Shown here piece after piece: positions 23,201-34,085 of a stretch of DNA of 64,000 nt. This stretch comes from Mangifera indica (Eukaryota; Streptophyta; Magnoliopsida; Sapindales; Anacardiaceae). Positions within the stretch are counted from its first letter, which is position 1. Each line of letters opens with the position of its first letter. The position numbers and the translations under genes are program-made. Under the pieces are notes generated by a model. That model had not been told where the DNA came from, did not search any database, and was given only the letters and a program-made list of their open reading frames with translations. The stretch lies in NCBI RefSeq assembly GCF_011075055.1, contig NC_058137.1, forward strand, positions 19,081,463-19,145,462, in the 5' to 3' direction.

Positions 23201-26200
23201 TTCTCACGCAAGGTTAAGTGTTATCCCAAACTCATGCCCTCTAACTTTCAAAAGGAAACTCTCACTTATGGGTAAAATTTTGTTAAAAAACTCAATTAAT
23301 GTTAAAAGCAAAATTGTTATTTAACAAAAAAATTTTAAAAACTAAAGTTTTATTATATTTTCGCCCCTCAGTTTGAAAATCTAACAATTTTTGCTCACCC
23401 AAAGTTTGAAAAGTGGCAATTTCATCCCTAAGATTTTGAAACCATTGCTACAGATGGCGAAGTTTGTTGTCTCCGGCCACGTTGGCTCTCTTTCTTAGCT
23501 TATCTCCTCCCAGCTTGTTCCTACCCACCAACGACAATGATTTCCTCTTGTCTTCGTCGAAGGTAATCACTTAATCGGTGGGTGGAAACAAGTCGGCAGG
23601 GAGAGGTAACACAGGTGGGAGGACAAACGCGTTTGTCATTTTTGGCAATGGTTTCAAAACCTTAGGGGTGAAATTGCTATTTTTCAAACTTTGAATTGGG
23701 GGGAATTATTAGATTTTCAAACTGAAGGGTAAAAATGTGATAAATTTTTAGTTTTTAAATTTTTTTTGTTAAATAACAATTTTGCCCTTAATTTTAACAG
23801 AATTTTGCTTATGGATGAGACTTTGGGTTTTTGAAAGTTGGAGAGTAAAATGTTGGAATTACATCTAACCCTGGATGGGAACAAGTCTTTTGGCCTCTAA
23901 TAATTCTGAAGCTCCTTCATCTAGATAGTTGAAGTAGTAGTCAAAGAGAGTACAATCTAGGCCAGTGACAAAGCAAATTCAAGATTTTAATCCAAGTTCA
24001 GGTACTGAAATAACCATTCCGAATACATGATCAACCAAGCACTCATCATGAAATTGACCAACCTGAATCCGTCTATGATCCTACCCTTGACCTTCCCATA
24101 GCCATGAGAAAAGGAACCAGAAAATGTACACAAAATCCTATATCCAATTTTATTTCTTTTCAGAGATTATCCCCACAACACAAAAGCTTCCTTGCTACTG
24201 TTGATAAAGTTGAAATTCCAAAAAATTTTCTGGAAGCCTTAAAGGACAGAAATTAGGCACTTGCAATGGAGGAAATGAATGCTTTGGAAAAAAATAAAAT
24301 TTGGGAGGTAATTACTAGACCAAAAGGGAAAACTATAGTTGGCTACAAATGGATATATACTTTGAAATTCAAAGTTGTTAGGTCTCTTGAGAGGTACAAG
24401 GTGAGGTTAGTTGCAAAGGGTTGTATCCAAACATATGGAGTCGACTATCTAGAAACTTTTGCTCTAGTGGTAAAAATGAATACAGTCAGAATTCTTTTGT
24501 CTCTTGTAGCACAATTTGAATGGGATCTTTAGCAATTTGAGGTGAAGAATGCATTCCTTCACAGGGACTTAGATGAAGAAGTGTTAATGGAATTGGCACT
24601 GGGATTTGATATGAAATTTGGCCTCAACAAGGTTTGTAAATTGAGAAAGGCCCTTTATGGATTAAAACAATCACAAGAGCTTGGTTTGGAAGGTTTACGA
24701 AAGCAATGTTAAGGATTGGATATAAGCAAAGTCAGGGTGATCATACTCTATTTGTTAAGCATTCGAGTAATGGGAAGATTACCATTTTGCTAGTGTATGT
24801 CGATGATATAATCATTGCAGGAGATGATGTTGAAGAAAAGAGAAGGTTCCAAGATCAGTTAACCCAAGAATTTGAAATAAAAGAGCTTGGGAGACTAAAA
24901 TATTTTCTTGGAATTGAAGTTGCATATTCCAAGCAGGGAATATTTCTATCGCAGAAATATATCCTTGATCTCCATAAGGATACCGGAATGATTTTCTGTG
25001 AGGCTTCTAGTACTCATATAGATCTAAATCACAGAACTTGTGCAAATAGAGAAAGTAGTACAGTGGACAAAGGGAGGTACCAACGTTTGGTAGGAAGATT
25101 AATTTATCTCTCCCACACTAGACCAAACATAGCATATGTTGTAAGCATTGTGAGTCAATTTATGCATGAGCCAACAGAAGAACACTTACAAGCAGTGCTA
25201 AGAATTCTCCAATACTTGAAGGCTACTCCAGGAAAAGGTATACTATATAAAAAGGGAGAAGAATTAATAGTTGAAGCCTATAGTTATGTAGATTATGCTG
25301 GATCTGTGGTGAATAGGTCTACAACAGGTTATTACACATTTATAGCAGGTAACCTAGTCACTTGGAGGAGTAAGAAACTAAGCGTTGTCGCAAGATCAAG
25401 TGTCGAAGCTGAATTTCGGGCAATGTGACATGCAATTTGTGAACTTCTATGGTTAAATATTATTTTGAATGATCTTAAGATTGAAAGAAGTGGACTAATG
25501 AGGTTGTATTGTGACAACAAATCTGCAATTAGCATAGCCCACAATCCAGTCCAGCATGACCAGACCAAACATATTGAAATTGATAGACACTTCATAGAGG
25601 AGAAGTTGGACAGCGGATTGATAACCACTTATTTTGTCTTCTCAGGCAACCAGCTAGCTGATGTCTTAACTAAGGCCTTCCCACTTTGAGATTTCAGGAA
25701 ATAACAAGCAAGCTGGGGAGGAGGATATTCATTTTCCAGCTTGAGGACTGTTGGAGATTCCTGAAATCATTCCCATTAAATCCCTAAAATCTCTCCCTTT
25801 TATTCTGATGTAAATTTGTGTACATCTTAGAATTATTTGTTTGTTGATTTGATTTGTTTAGATTGATTTTTTTCCTTTACTAAGAGTTGACCTCAGGATA
25901 TGATCCTTAATTAGGATCTTGCTTTGTTGTATGAAATATTGATTCATTTTTCACTGGAAAAATTGTTTTTGTCAGCTTTATATAGGCATTGTTAGAATAA
26001 TTTTCATAGTCTTGATTGTATCATTGTAGATTTACACGATGTGATGACATTTCACATGTTTTTGCTGCAGGGATACTTTGATGAGCATTGCAAAGCACTA
26101 CGAAACTGGAGAGAGTCTCCCAGAAGATGTGTATAAGAAGCTGCTTGCTGCAAGGACTTTTCGTGCTGGCTCCCTTAGCCTTCGTCAGGTTTGTGGAAGA

Positions 26201-27822
26201 TGTAGTAATTTTCCGTGGAATTTTTTTGGGTACATTCTTTGGTAGATGTGATAGGATATCTTTTGGGAAAACTAAATCATAATTTTGTGCTTTACATTTT
26301 GATGAGTGAAGTGAATATACAGATACATAATATGCCGTGGTTGTTCCCCATTGGAATGTATTTTTTCAGTTGAAATTTGCAAGTTTAGATTTGGAGCTGC
26401 ACACAAGTTTTGTCCCTGGTGGGTCAGAATCTATTTATGATGTTGATCAAAGGGTTTCTAAGAAAACACAAGTGATTCCTTCCCTACCTGAGGATAGGTT
26501 CCTTTGTAGCTTCAACCATATATTTGCAGGTTTGTATATTTAATTTATTTGACCTTGCTGCTGTATTCTGATGCAATTTTTCACTTAAACATAGCCACTG
26601 ATTAATTCTTGTGTTTATCAGGTGGATATGCTGCTGGGTATTACAGTTACAAGGTCATCAATTTAATTTATATTGTTGTGTTTTTATGTTTTACGTGTTT
26701 TTCCTGCTAAGTTTGGAATTGTGCACCCATGTTCTAAAACAAAATCTGCGTTGTTTTTCTCCTTTCCTGCATTGTTTTCTCTGCAATCTGAAAATGGAAG
26801 TATTAATTTTGCAGTGGGCTGAGGTGTTGTCTGCTGATGCTTTCTCAGCATTTGAGGATGCCGGATTGGATGACAGCAAGGTATGGTGATGGCAAGGGCT
26901 GTCAAGGACTGACCCATAGACCTGCACAAAACCTTGGCTTCATTTCTCTCTCCTGTATTCTTTGTTAATTAGCATCTGACTATAAATCCTCTCCGTTTAG
27001 CATCTGGCTGATTTTTTTATATTTTACTTATAATGCATTTAGTGTCTCATAAAACTTGGAATAGGAATGCCCTTTACATTGTGAACAAAACTTGTTCATG
27101 TCAAGTGATTATGACCAAGATTGTGGGGTCATTATGAAGAAATGTGAAGTCTTTCTATGAGTAAATTGGCCACAAGTGATTGGGTTTGTGAATTTGGTGA
27201 AATGTTCCTGAAGTTTTTCGAAATCTAAGTATGAAAGGATGCATGCGCTGGTTGAATTTTATATGTTGCGTTTTAGATTTTCATTATGTATGGTCCTTAT
27301 TATTCTAATTAGCTAAAACATATCTAGTGCATGTTATATTTGTGATCGGATTGCATCATCATAAAAATAGAATCCAAATGTTGCTGCAAGGGATGGTTAT
27401 AAAAGCAATCTTTTTCTTTCTAACAATTTTCTTAGCTTTACTTGAGCATCTCAAAATTCTGTTCATTTTTGCACTCTTTACAAAATATTGACTATCATGT
27501 ACAACAGGCTGTCAAAGATACTGGGCATAGGTTCCGAGAGACCATTCTTGCTCTTGGGGGCGGAAAACCGCCATTGGAGGTTAGACTCACAACTGTTAAA
27601 TATCCTGGGTGTTATTATTATTATTATTATCATTTTTTTTTTCAACAATTTGTGAAAGGATGATGTCTTTTTTTTAGTTATTTTATTTTTGCCTTGATAA
27701 ATGATGTTAGTATGATCATATGATTTGCTATGTAGGTGTTCATTGCATTCCGAGGGCGTGAACCTTCACCGGAGCCACTACTCAGGCACAATGGCCTATT
27801 GTCAGCCACAGCCAGTGCTTGA
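14203..27822 (+). CDS. OOP: Organellar oligopeptidase (OOP), M3 zinc metallopeptidase, 17 exons
   Basis: Predicted 783-residue member of peptidase family M3A (thimet oligopeptidase type), close in length and sequence to the Arabidopsis protein (about 790). Known role: in mitochondria and chloroplasts it cuts the short peptides left after presequence degradation, alongside PreP. Seen: a Ser/Arg/Pro-rich transit-peptide-like N-terminus (about residues 1-80, MLMASRLSF...), then [13 protein letters not shown], a helical N-terminal half, the active site HEFGH at residues 563-567 and the third zinc ligand Glu593 (VELPSQ) 25 residues later, both in exon 11, and the C-terminus [10 protein letters not shown]. 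Start chosen at 14,203 because MLMAS fits the family. All splice sites are GT..AG and keep phase. No stops or frameshifts, so it looks functional. Intron 11 is 6.6 kb owing to a copia insertion; other introns are about 90 bp to 0.8 kb. Confidence 0.93.
19862..19894. repeat. (TC)n(AC)n microsatellite
   Basis: About 13 TC units followed by ACACACA in intron 11, shortly before the copia insertion. Confidence 0.9.
19957..20378 (+). repeat. Copia element B, 5' LTR
   Basis: Starts TGTTGGAGATTTCTG; its first 183 bp match the 3' LTR copy at 25,749 with about 11 differences. The end is placed before the likely primer-binding site TGGTATTA at 20,385. A (TTA)n microsatellite lies inside it at 20,232-20,275. 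Confidence 0.7.
20232..20275. repeat. (TTA)n microsatellite
   Basis: About fourteen ATT/TTA units within the 5' LTR of copia element B. The 3' LTR copy ends before this point, so the repeat cannot be compared. Confidence 0.9.
20395..21570 (+). pseudogene. Copia element B gag, interrupted by a solo LTR
   Basis: The frame starts [13 protein letters not shown] at 20,395 and contains the copia gag signature [18 protein letters not shown]. At 20,651 it is broken by a 605-bp insertion and resumes at 21,262 with [26 protein letters not shown] and [20 protein letters not shown] frameshift near 20,600 also breaks the frame ([17 protein letters not shown] is in a shifted frame). The product would be the capsid protein. 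Confidence 0.82.
20652..21256. repeat. 605-bp solo LTR nested in copia gag
   Basis: Starts TGATAGG, ends CCTAACA (LTR-type TG..CA with an imperfect inverted repeat) and is flanked by the 5-bp duplication CATGG at 20,647-20,651 and 21,257-21,261. Deleting it with one CATGG restores the gag reading ...MSWLWYSMQ.... No internal region is present. The reverse orientation (TGTTAGGACC start) looks more like an LTR start, so the parent element probably lay on the minus strand. Confidence 0.88.
22040..22860 (+). pseudogene. Copia element B integrase region
   Basis: Begins with the zinc-binding pre-integrase part: [17 protein letters not shown] (about 22,075-22,130) followed by [17 protein letters not shown], giving the His-His-Cys-Cys set. 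The core continues with [14 protein letters not shown] and [14 protein letters not shown], and the later part (22,609-22,851) with [17 protein letters not shown]. Frame breaks occur near 22,400-22,600. The enzyme would insert the element's DNA copy. Confidence 0.8.
23187..23895. mobile_element. Mutator-type MITE, 709 bp (copy C)
   Basis: Starts GGCCAAAAGACTTGTTC and ends GAACAAGTCTTTTGGCC: an almost perfect terminal inverted repeat that goes on, less exactly, for about 250 bp on each side. Flanked by TCTAATAA at 23,179-23,186 and 23,896-23,903 (8 bp; the ninth differs). The centre is GC-richer with GTCTTCGTCGAAGG. It sits in the linker between integrase and RT of copia element B. No coding capacity. 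Class is inferred from the 8-9 bp duplication and its relatives here with 9 bp. Confidence 0.85.
24200..25689 (+). pseudogene. Copia element B reverse transcriptase and RNase H
   Basis: RT begins near 24,266 ([41 protein letters not shown]). A stop at 24,530 breaks it; the main open stretch 24,706-25,428 (240 codons) holds [15 protein letters not shown] with both catalytic Asp intact, [36 protein letters not shown] and [13 protein letters not shown]. One TGA at 25,426 interrupts RNase H, which continues to 25,689 ([33 protein letters not shown]). It is the best preserved retroelement polymerase in the window but still inactive. Confidence 0.88.
25749..25937 (+). repeat. Copia element B, 3' LTR, truncated
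   Basis: TGTTGGAGATTCCTG at 25,749 follows a purine-rich tract and matches the first ~185 bp of the 5' LTR; after CTTTGTTGTATGAAAT the match stops, so about 240 bp of the 3' LTR are missing. Confidence 0.78.
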
Positions 27823-28640
27823 GTTCGGAGAGGACATTTATCTTTGTTTTCTAGCATCTCTCTTCTTTATTTTTCTCCCAAAGAAAAGCTGTTCACATCT
27901 CATAAGCTATATTTAAATGTTAAATTATCATGATGGGAGATGTTTACTTTTTATGGTACATTCACTTGGAAAAATTATGGACATGCTGTCTTCAAGTCTT
28001 GCTTAACTTTGATTCTTGTGGCCTCTTCCTGTTTCCTGTTTGCGTACTGTTATGCGTACAATTTTTTGTTGCACAATTTGTATACACAGATGATTTGTTA
28101 TTATATGAGTAAAAGTTATTTTATCTTTAATTCAAAATAATCAAATCACACAATAATATATTATCTGTGTATTTAAATTGTGTATCAAAAATACGTATGC
28201 ATAATTTTATTATGCTTGTTTTGGAAATGAATACCCATGTTTCTACATATTTCTTTCATAATATCTTTTTATGTATTTTGCTCGAACCCTGAAGAAGGTG
28301 CATACATTACCACTAGTCATAATCCTTTAAGGGAGATCGAAATATAAAAAAAAAAAAAAAAAAAAAAAGAAATTGAGAAACCAAAAAAAATTTAACTACA
28401 GTAACAAACGCTGAGGGATTTTGACCCTTACAATTCTTTTTCATCCCATTTTGTTAATGTTTTCGTCATATATCTTTAAAATGCCATTGAAACCTCAAAA
28501 TCCTAAGATTACTACAGCTTTATGTTTAAGCAAGTTTGATTCACGGTATGGTAATTTTAGATTTACTGGAATAGATTATGAAATTACTATGATATGTATA
28601 TATTTTTAAAACGGTAGGTCAGACATTATTGATTGGAGGT
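27823..28640 (+). other. 3' region of gene 1; A-rich tract
   Basis: Untranslated and intergenic sequence after the stop codon. No unambiguous AATAAA signal close to the stop is seen; AT-rich stretches near 28,130-28,160 could serve as polyadenylation signals. A poly-A run lies at 28,347-28,368. The short open frames here are chance. Confidence 0.4.
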
Positions 28641-29359
28641 TAACGTTAAAACAGGTGCCGTGTTGGCAGCATTATTGGTCCAATTAAAATTGATAGATTT
28701 TGATCAATTGAAATATTATGGTTTAATCTAATATTTTTCAAATTGGATTAGTTCTTACTGACTTATAATTTGATTAGTTCAATTGGCCAACTTAATTTAT
28801 TATCAAATTATAATAAATTTTATTAAATAAAATCAATAATTTAACACGTATTTTAAATATAAACTATATAAAGCTCAGTAAAAATAAATTTGTACAATCA
28901 TCTATAATAACAAAATATATTTATTTCTTGGAATCATAAATTTTAATTCATTGAAATAAGAGAAAAAACTCAAAAGAAGCAAAACAATAAAACAATTTCA
29001 AATATCTTTATAAAAAAATTCACACTCTACGACAAAAACTCTAACCAGTTTTCATCATTATCATGGTCATCAAGTGTCACCATTTTGTCATCTTTATCAC
29101 CTATAAAAATATAATAAAATTATAATTTAACATAAATTTGAAATACAAATGAGTTTAAGGAACTTATTGATTTCAAACCAGCATTTAGAAACATAAGAAC
29201 ATAACTCTTCAATATCTTTTGGATATTTTTCATCAAACATATTTTCTAACTCATCATAATCAAGTTCTCCTCTATACTCTTCAATATTTTTTTGTCATTT
29301 TCATCAAGTGTAATTTGTTTAACCTCTTTACCCTTTTGCATCTTCAAAAATTTTTTGTA

Positions 29360-31338
29360 ATCTGCATTAATAATCAAAGCCTGCAAATCATAAAATTAGT
29401 GGCTCCAAGACTCTGATTAGGCCTTTTTCTTAACCAATTCAAAGTCTATCTATGATTATAAACAAAAATTGTTATCTTAGAAGCAAGATTGCCCAAGCAC
29501 ATGAGACATTTTTCATATGTCCTTCATTATTAAATTAAGGGAAAAGGACAATTTCTCACCCAAGTTTTGTTGAAATGATAAATATATACCCATGACGGAT
29601 GAAAAACTCAAATACCCATCCAAAGTTTACTTTGTTAGGACACATCCACATATTTTATGTTGTGGTTAAAGGGTAAATTCGTCATTTTAATAGTAATATT
29701 AAAATAATTAAATTTTTATCTCATTTTCCCTTTTAATTTGAAAAACTAACATTTTTCTTTTGAATTAAGTTTTAAAAAATTCATTTTTTCCCCTGAAATC
29801 TAGTCACTTTCTTCGGCGATGGCCGACCAATGGTGGAAGAGTCTTAGTCCAAAGGTTATCTTCTAAACGATGATCATCGTCCAATTATGACAAGTGTCAT
29901 CCAAATCTGGACTATATTTCGTCATCCAAATCTTTGGATGACAGAGCATCATCCAAATCTGGACGACAAGCATCATCTAGAGAATGGATAATACTCCATC
30001 GTCTAATGAAGGACGATGCTCGTCATTTAACCTCCAACCACATTGGGCATCAGTAGCCGAAAAGAGGAGGTTTAGGGCGAAGAAAAAATTAGGGATGAGG
30101 GGGGGGGGGGGGGGGATTCAATTATGGGCTTAAATGTTAATTTTTAAAATATGAAGGGAAAAAGAGATAAAATTATATATTTTTTAATATTATTGTTAAA
30201 TAACGATTTTACCCTTGTATTTAACAGAAAATTTAACGACAGTTTATGAATGGATTGGTATTTGGGTTTTTCACCTGTCATATGTATATTTTTTAGATTG
30301 AGCTAAAATTTGGGTGAAAAATTGTCCTTTACCCTTAAATTAATACAACGAGTAGCACATAGTGACCAACTAATGTGAGGAAATCTCTCAAAAAGTAAAT
30401 ATCGTACAACTTTGTAGCTCACTCCATTATCAATCACCATATGAACTACCTTTTGAGGACCCACCCATTTAACCATTTCTTCAAACAAATTACATAAAGT
30501 ATCTGCATTTGTGGATAAATCTGAAGCATCAATTGATTTGACAAATGTAATCCATCTAAGATAATATACTAAGAAATTAATTAAAGACTTCTGTTTTGTA
30601 TATGTCCAACCATCAACCATAATGGAAAATTTTGTTTCATCCCAAGTGCTTTGATAAGAGTCAAGAATTAATTTTACATGTTGCTTAGCGTTTTTCAACA
30701 AATTTACACATAAAACATGATAAGATAAGCCCTTATATCCATGACTCATATTTGTTATCTTGCTTATTGCGGTTTGGTAAAAAGCAGATTCACTACATTC
30801 ATAGGAATACATGTATCGTAAAACCATAAGGCAATTTCCAAGTCAGTGTCATGTCATCTTTTTTTACTTGGCATGCGTGCATTGATGCTAGGTTGAGAAA
30901 GATCACAAGGCATTTTGAAATATGTGTCAATTTAACATTTGCTCTTCTTTTTCCTTTAGAGGAACTTGTAGACTGATGTGAAAGAATCTTTTGAATATCA
31001 TCGTTATCATTATATAATTCTCCTCTTTCTTTGGCTTTTTTAATATTTTTTTGTAATGACTTTTTTGCTCGAAATTAAACATCTCTAGTAACTTTCTTAC
31101 AAGGATCAACATTACATTTTTCTCCAACTAGATATTGTTTCATTTTATTAATACCTCTGCCTATTATTTGTTTTTGACAAAATCCACATATTGACACTTT
31201 CTTCCCATTAAAATTAGTTCCCTCATCGATATACTTCCATGTTATATCCTTTTTTTGTCGTATGGAACATTCAGAAAATGTTTGCTCTCTAGATTTTGCT
31301 TTAGAAGATGGTGTTGACTTTGATGATATATTATCCAT
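29360..31338 (-). pseudogene. hAT transposase, interrupted by a MITE
   Basis: From the ATG at 31,338: MDNISSKSTPSS, then a BED-type zinc finger with ITWKYIDEG, CGFCQKQI and GINKMKQYLVGEKC. After frame breaks the open stretch 30,827-30,303 gives a DUF659-type hAT domain: SIMVDGWTYTKQKSLINFLVY, CNLFEEMVKWVGPQKVVHM, SWSLCATRCINL. There a 796-bp MITE interrupts the gene; the frame resumes at 29,538 as NLIMKDI and later TIFVYNHRWTLNWLRKRPN (with frameshifts). The C-terminal dimerisation domain is not seen. Known role of the family: cut-and-paste transposition. Dead copy. Confidence 0.8.
29539..30334. mobile_element. Mutator-type MITE, 796 bp (copy D)
   Basis: Ends GGGAAAAGGAC and GTCCTTTACCC (one mismatch in the inverted repeat; it extends, less exactly, for about 250 bp), flanked by a perfect 9-bp duplication TTAAATTAA at 29,530-29,538 and 30,335-30,343. 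It splits the hAT transposase between CINL and KDI. The core (29,870-30,020) is rich in GATGATCATCGTCC-like hairpins. It contains a run of 17 G at 30,099-30,115. Confidence 0.9.
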
Positions 31339-32860
31339 TTCACAGGGGAAAAGAAAGAAAGCATTACATTTAATTCTACAACATCTTCTAATTTAACATT
31401 TTACAAAATAAATCATGAAATATTAATTACAAATTTATAATCTCTTAAGCCTTTAACCAACAACATCATTAATAGAAGTATATCCTATAAGATCTGACTG
31501 ATTTCACGGTTAAAGCACTATTGTATAAGTATTGCATCATGCAATCAAAATTAAGAAGACATGTTGTCTCAAGTCATGTTTCTGTAATTAGTTAATAAGA
31601 ATGCATGAAACAGACTCAAAGACATGTATAACCATGTAAACTGAAAAAAAAAAAAAAAGACTAACTCAATCCACCAAGGAAAAAAAAGGGGAACAATTGC
31701 ATTATTCTATGATAGAAGAATCTGCTAAACTTAATTCCTGGAGTGTAATGATTCAGATTACTAGGGCTTGAAGGCAAGAAACAATTTAATATGGACTAGG
31801 TAAAAGCTAAATTTGATTTTATGCAAGGACATTACAACCATCTGTTATAAAAATAAAAAGTTCATATAATGACTTTATAATTTCTATTCTCATTTCAATG
31901 TTGGCATTTACTAAGTGTTTTTTGCATATCTAAAGAACAGATGGTTCATCTACTACTTCTCTGGTTGACCTCATTTTAGAACTATACAAATAGAGTTGCT
32001 GCTCTGCATGTAGCAAAGGCAGAGCAATCTCTAAATGCAATAAGTTACCCAATCACATTATTATAGGGGAGAAAAAACTTTAATAGGAAAATGAAAATCA
32101 GAATATTTCTCATCAGTTGAATGAACGAGAACACTTGAACTATAGATAACAGAGGTAAATTCATGTTGTCTCAAGTCATATTTCTTTAATTAGTTAATAA
32201 AAATGCATAAAACATACTCAAAGACATGTATAACTAGTAATAAAAACACAAGGTGAAAGACAAGTGAAAAACCTGAAAAAGCATCAACAAATTCTCCCGA
32301 AATTGAAGCTAAACTGAAAAAGTAAGAGAGATTGCGTTGTGTAAGGCTGACAGGTGAAACTGTGAAAGAGAACTTTAGCAGCGTTGTGTAAGGCTAATAG
32401 GTGAAATTTTCTTTCTTGGGGGGAATAACGTTTAAGTTAACCTAATTAGGGCATTGACTTTGGTCAAACCCAGTTTTTTCAGTTCTAGCTAGTTTGGTTG
32501 ATTCGTCAGTTTAGACCAAGTTTGATCAAGTCAATCGTCAAACTAGTTTTTTGTATAAACCAAATCGAGTTTAGAGTCAATTCTTGGTTGAACCAACCAG
32601 TCTAGTCTAATTTTGAAATCGCGCTTCATTTAGAAAAAAAAAAAGGGCTGAAAAAGCTTTGACCATCATTTACGAAATCACGGAATTATTGCAGATCAAT
32701 ATCTTCTTATCTCAATAAAATTACGCTCAAATAAAAAATAACAGTTTTTTCTCTGAGAGAAATCTTTTAAAAAATTTGTTAAAATGAAAACGTTGTCGAG
32801 TCTCCTCAGAGATTTACATCCATTTATACTACAATGGTTGAGCTATAACAATTATTTTTT

Positions 32861-33031
32861 CAATAAAACTATGTGTACCCACTTTGGGTACACAAATGTA
32901 TACATATTTATATGTGTCATCATGTGATTGGATGATTTTGAATTAAGAATAAAACAATAACCAATCATATGATGACACATATAAGTGTGTATACATTTGT
33001 GTATCCAAAGTGGGTACACATAGTATTGCTC
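32861..33031. mobile_element. Short fold-back MITE, 171 bp
   Basis: Nearly the whole element is one hairpin: ACTATGTGTACCCACTTTGG at 32,868 is matched by CCAAAGTGGGTACACATAGT ending at 33,024, and pairing continues through about 65 bp to CATGTGATTGG / CCAATCATATG. Flanked by TTATTTTTT on both sides (32,852-32,860 and 33,032-33,040), a possible 9-bp target duplication, though simple in sequence. No coding capacity. Confidence 0.8.
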
Positions 33032-33419
33032 TTATTTTTTATTTTGAAATCAATCATAGAATTATTACTTTATTGAATTTTACAAGCATCTTTTTAGAGA
33101 ATCTTCTACCTTTTGTGGAGAATTTTGATTATTGAATTTTGTCTTAAACCTTATATGGAAGCTTGATTATTGCCTTGTGTCTTCAGCTTTGCAAGGAATC
33201 TCACAACTTTTGTCTGAGCAATTTTTTTTTATGTTTGAATGGAGCTATAATGAGCTTTGTTGGAGGGAATTTTTATATTCCTTTTTTTATTTTGAAAAAC
33301 ACCTTTTGAGAAACTCTGTAAAATCTTCTATAGATTAATAGTATTGTTTTAATTTGATTTCACGAGTTTTAATTTGAAAAACACCAATAAGGAAATTTAA
33401 ATATAGTGTTTCTTTTGAA

Positions 33420-34085
33420 ATTTATCACTTAGGAGCGTTTGAATTGATTGCTTTGAAATAGCATGACATAAAACCAAACATTTTTAGTAATCCGAGTATG
33501 TATAATTAAGAGAGTCAAATATCTAAGGAAATCTTTTGGGTTTTGATAGAATCTTACCCCATTCAGAAAGATTGAAGACATCCATGATATTTTGCCAAGA
33601 ATGGTTGATGAAATCAAGATTTTCTCTACTTGGATAGTGCTTGAATTCACAAGTGTCTTAGTCTACTAAGATGAACTCATAAAACTTTTGAGTATTTCTT
33701 AAATCATTTGAAACAAAATGAAATCCTTTTGGATAAACATTTTTTATTAAAATTACTTTATCTTCGTTTTGAATTTTCTCTTTTATAAATAAAACATTTA
33801 CTGATGTTTCTTTGGAGAACTACTTTTCCTAGTTTTAGAGTTTTTAAATGAATTATAGTAGGTTCAATTTCATTATTTTTTGAAAGAACAATTTTTGCTG
33901 TTCCTTTTTTAAATATTTAAAATGAATTTTATCAAGCTTTGTAAGAGCATTTGGATTTGGAGAATTCACTTGCAACATACTTTCTGATATCTTTTCCTTT
34001 TCCTTTTTATTGTTTGTTTCAATAATGGTTAAAGTCACTTCTAGAGTTTGTTCGAAAGATTCTCAATTCAAAAATGAATTCATTG
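33420..34085 (-). pseudogene. Retroelement-like coding remnant, probably endogenous pararetrovirus
   Basis: Minus-strand frames between 34,085 and 33,420 read, with a few stops and frameshifts, as a continuous hydrophilic protein piece (for example IHLKTLKLGKVV and FKHYPSRENLDFI). I think it resembles a non-polymerase part of a caulimovirus-like polyprotein, but this is an impression without a search. Position next to a pararetrovirus-type RT on the same strand supports it. Not functional. Confidence 0.35.

Larger units (their letters stand above)
19957..25937 (+). mobile_element. Ty1/copia retrotransposon (element B) in intron 11
   Basis: A near-complete copia element in the sense orientation of the host gene: 5' LTR from TGTTGGAGAT (19,957), a weak primer-binding site at about 20,384, gag, integrase, RT with an intact YVDD box, RNase H, a purine stretch, and a 3' LTR from 25,749 that is cut short at about 25,937. 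Two younger elements are nested in it: a 605-bp solo LTR in gag and a 709-bp MITE between integrase and RT. The two LTR starts differ at roughly 11 of 183 aligned bases, so the insertion is old but the best preserved retroelement here. A few stops and frameshifts inactivate it. Confidence 0.88.
19452..26070 (+). other. Intron 11 of the oligopeptidase gene, enlarged by transposons
   Basis: Donor AG|GTAACT at 19,452 and acceptor TGCTGCAG at 26,063-26,070; the split codon AG|G gives Arg, and the protein runs on as WCYHR-DTLMSI. Native intron sequence is seen at 19,452-19,956 (with a TC/AC microsatellite) and from about 25,938; the rest is a copia element in the same orientation as the gene. Confidence 0.85.
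14203..27822 (+). other. OOP: Exon map of the oligopeptidase gene
   Basis: Coding exons read from splice sites and phase: 14203-14562, 14844-15011, 15301-15424, 15829-15905, 16687-16830, 16929-17159, 17226-17316, 17888-18009, 18477-18584, 18680-18925, 19306-19451, 26071-26188, 26370-26529, 26622-26653, 26815-26880, 27508-27579, 27736-27822 (TGA stop at 27820-27822). Codon counts sum to 783. Exon 14 is only 32 bp. Translation start on M1; a second good in-frame ATG (M82, 14,446) starts [12 protein letters not shown] just after the transit peptide. Confidence 0.88.
28640..32620 (-). mobile_element. hAT-type DNA transposon, decayed (approximate limits)
   Basis: A minus-strand hAT element: BED zinc finger at 31,338-31,075, transposase core at 30,827-29,400, with subterminal repeat-rich ends near 28,660-28,800 (CAATTGAAATATT, AATTGGATTAG) and 32,440-32,600 (GTTTGGTTGATTCG, TTGGTTGAACCAACC). 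Exact ends and the 8-bp duplication were not pinned down. It carries a younger MITE at 29,539-30,334. Confidence 0.55.

Noticed and set aside
27725..28140. Several short open frames after the peptidase stop codon
   Set aside because: They overlap the last exon in another frame or lie in the 3' region, with no conserved character.
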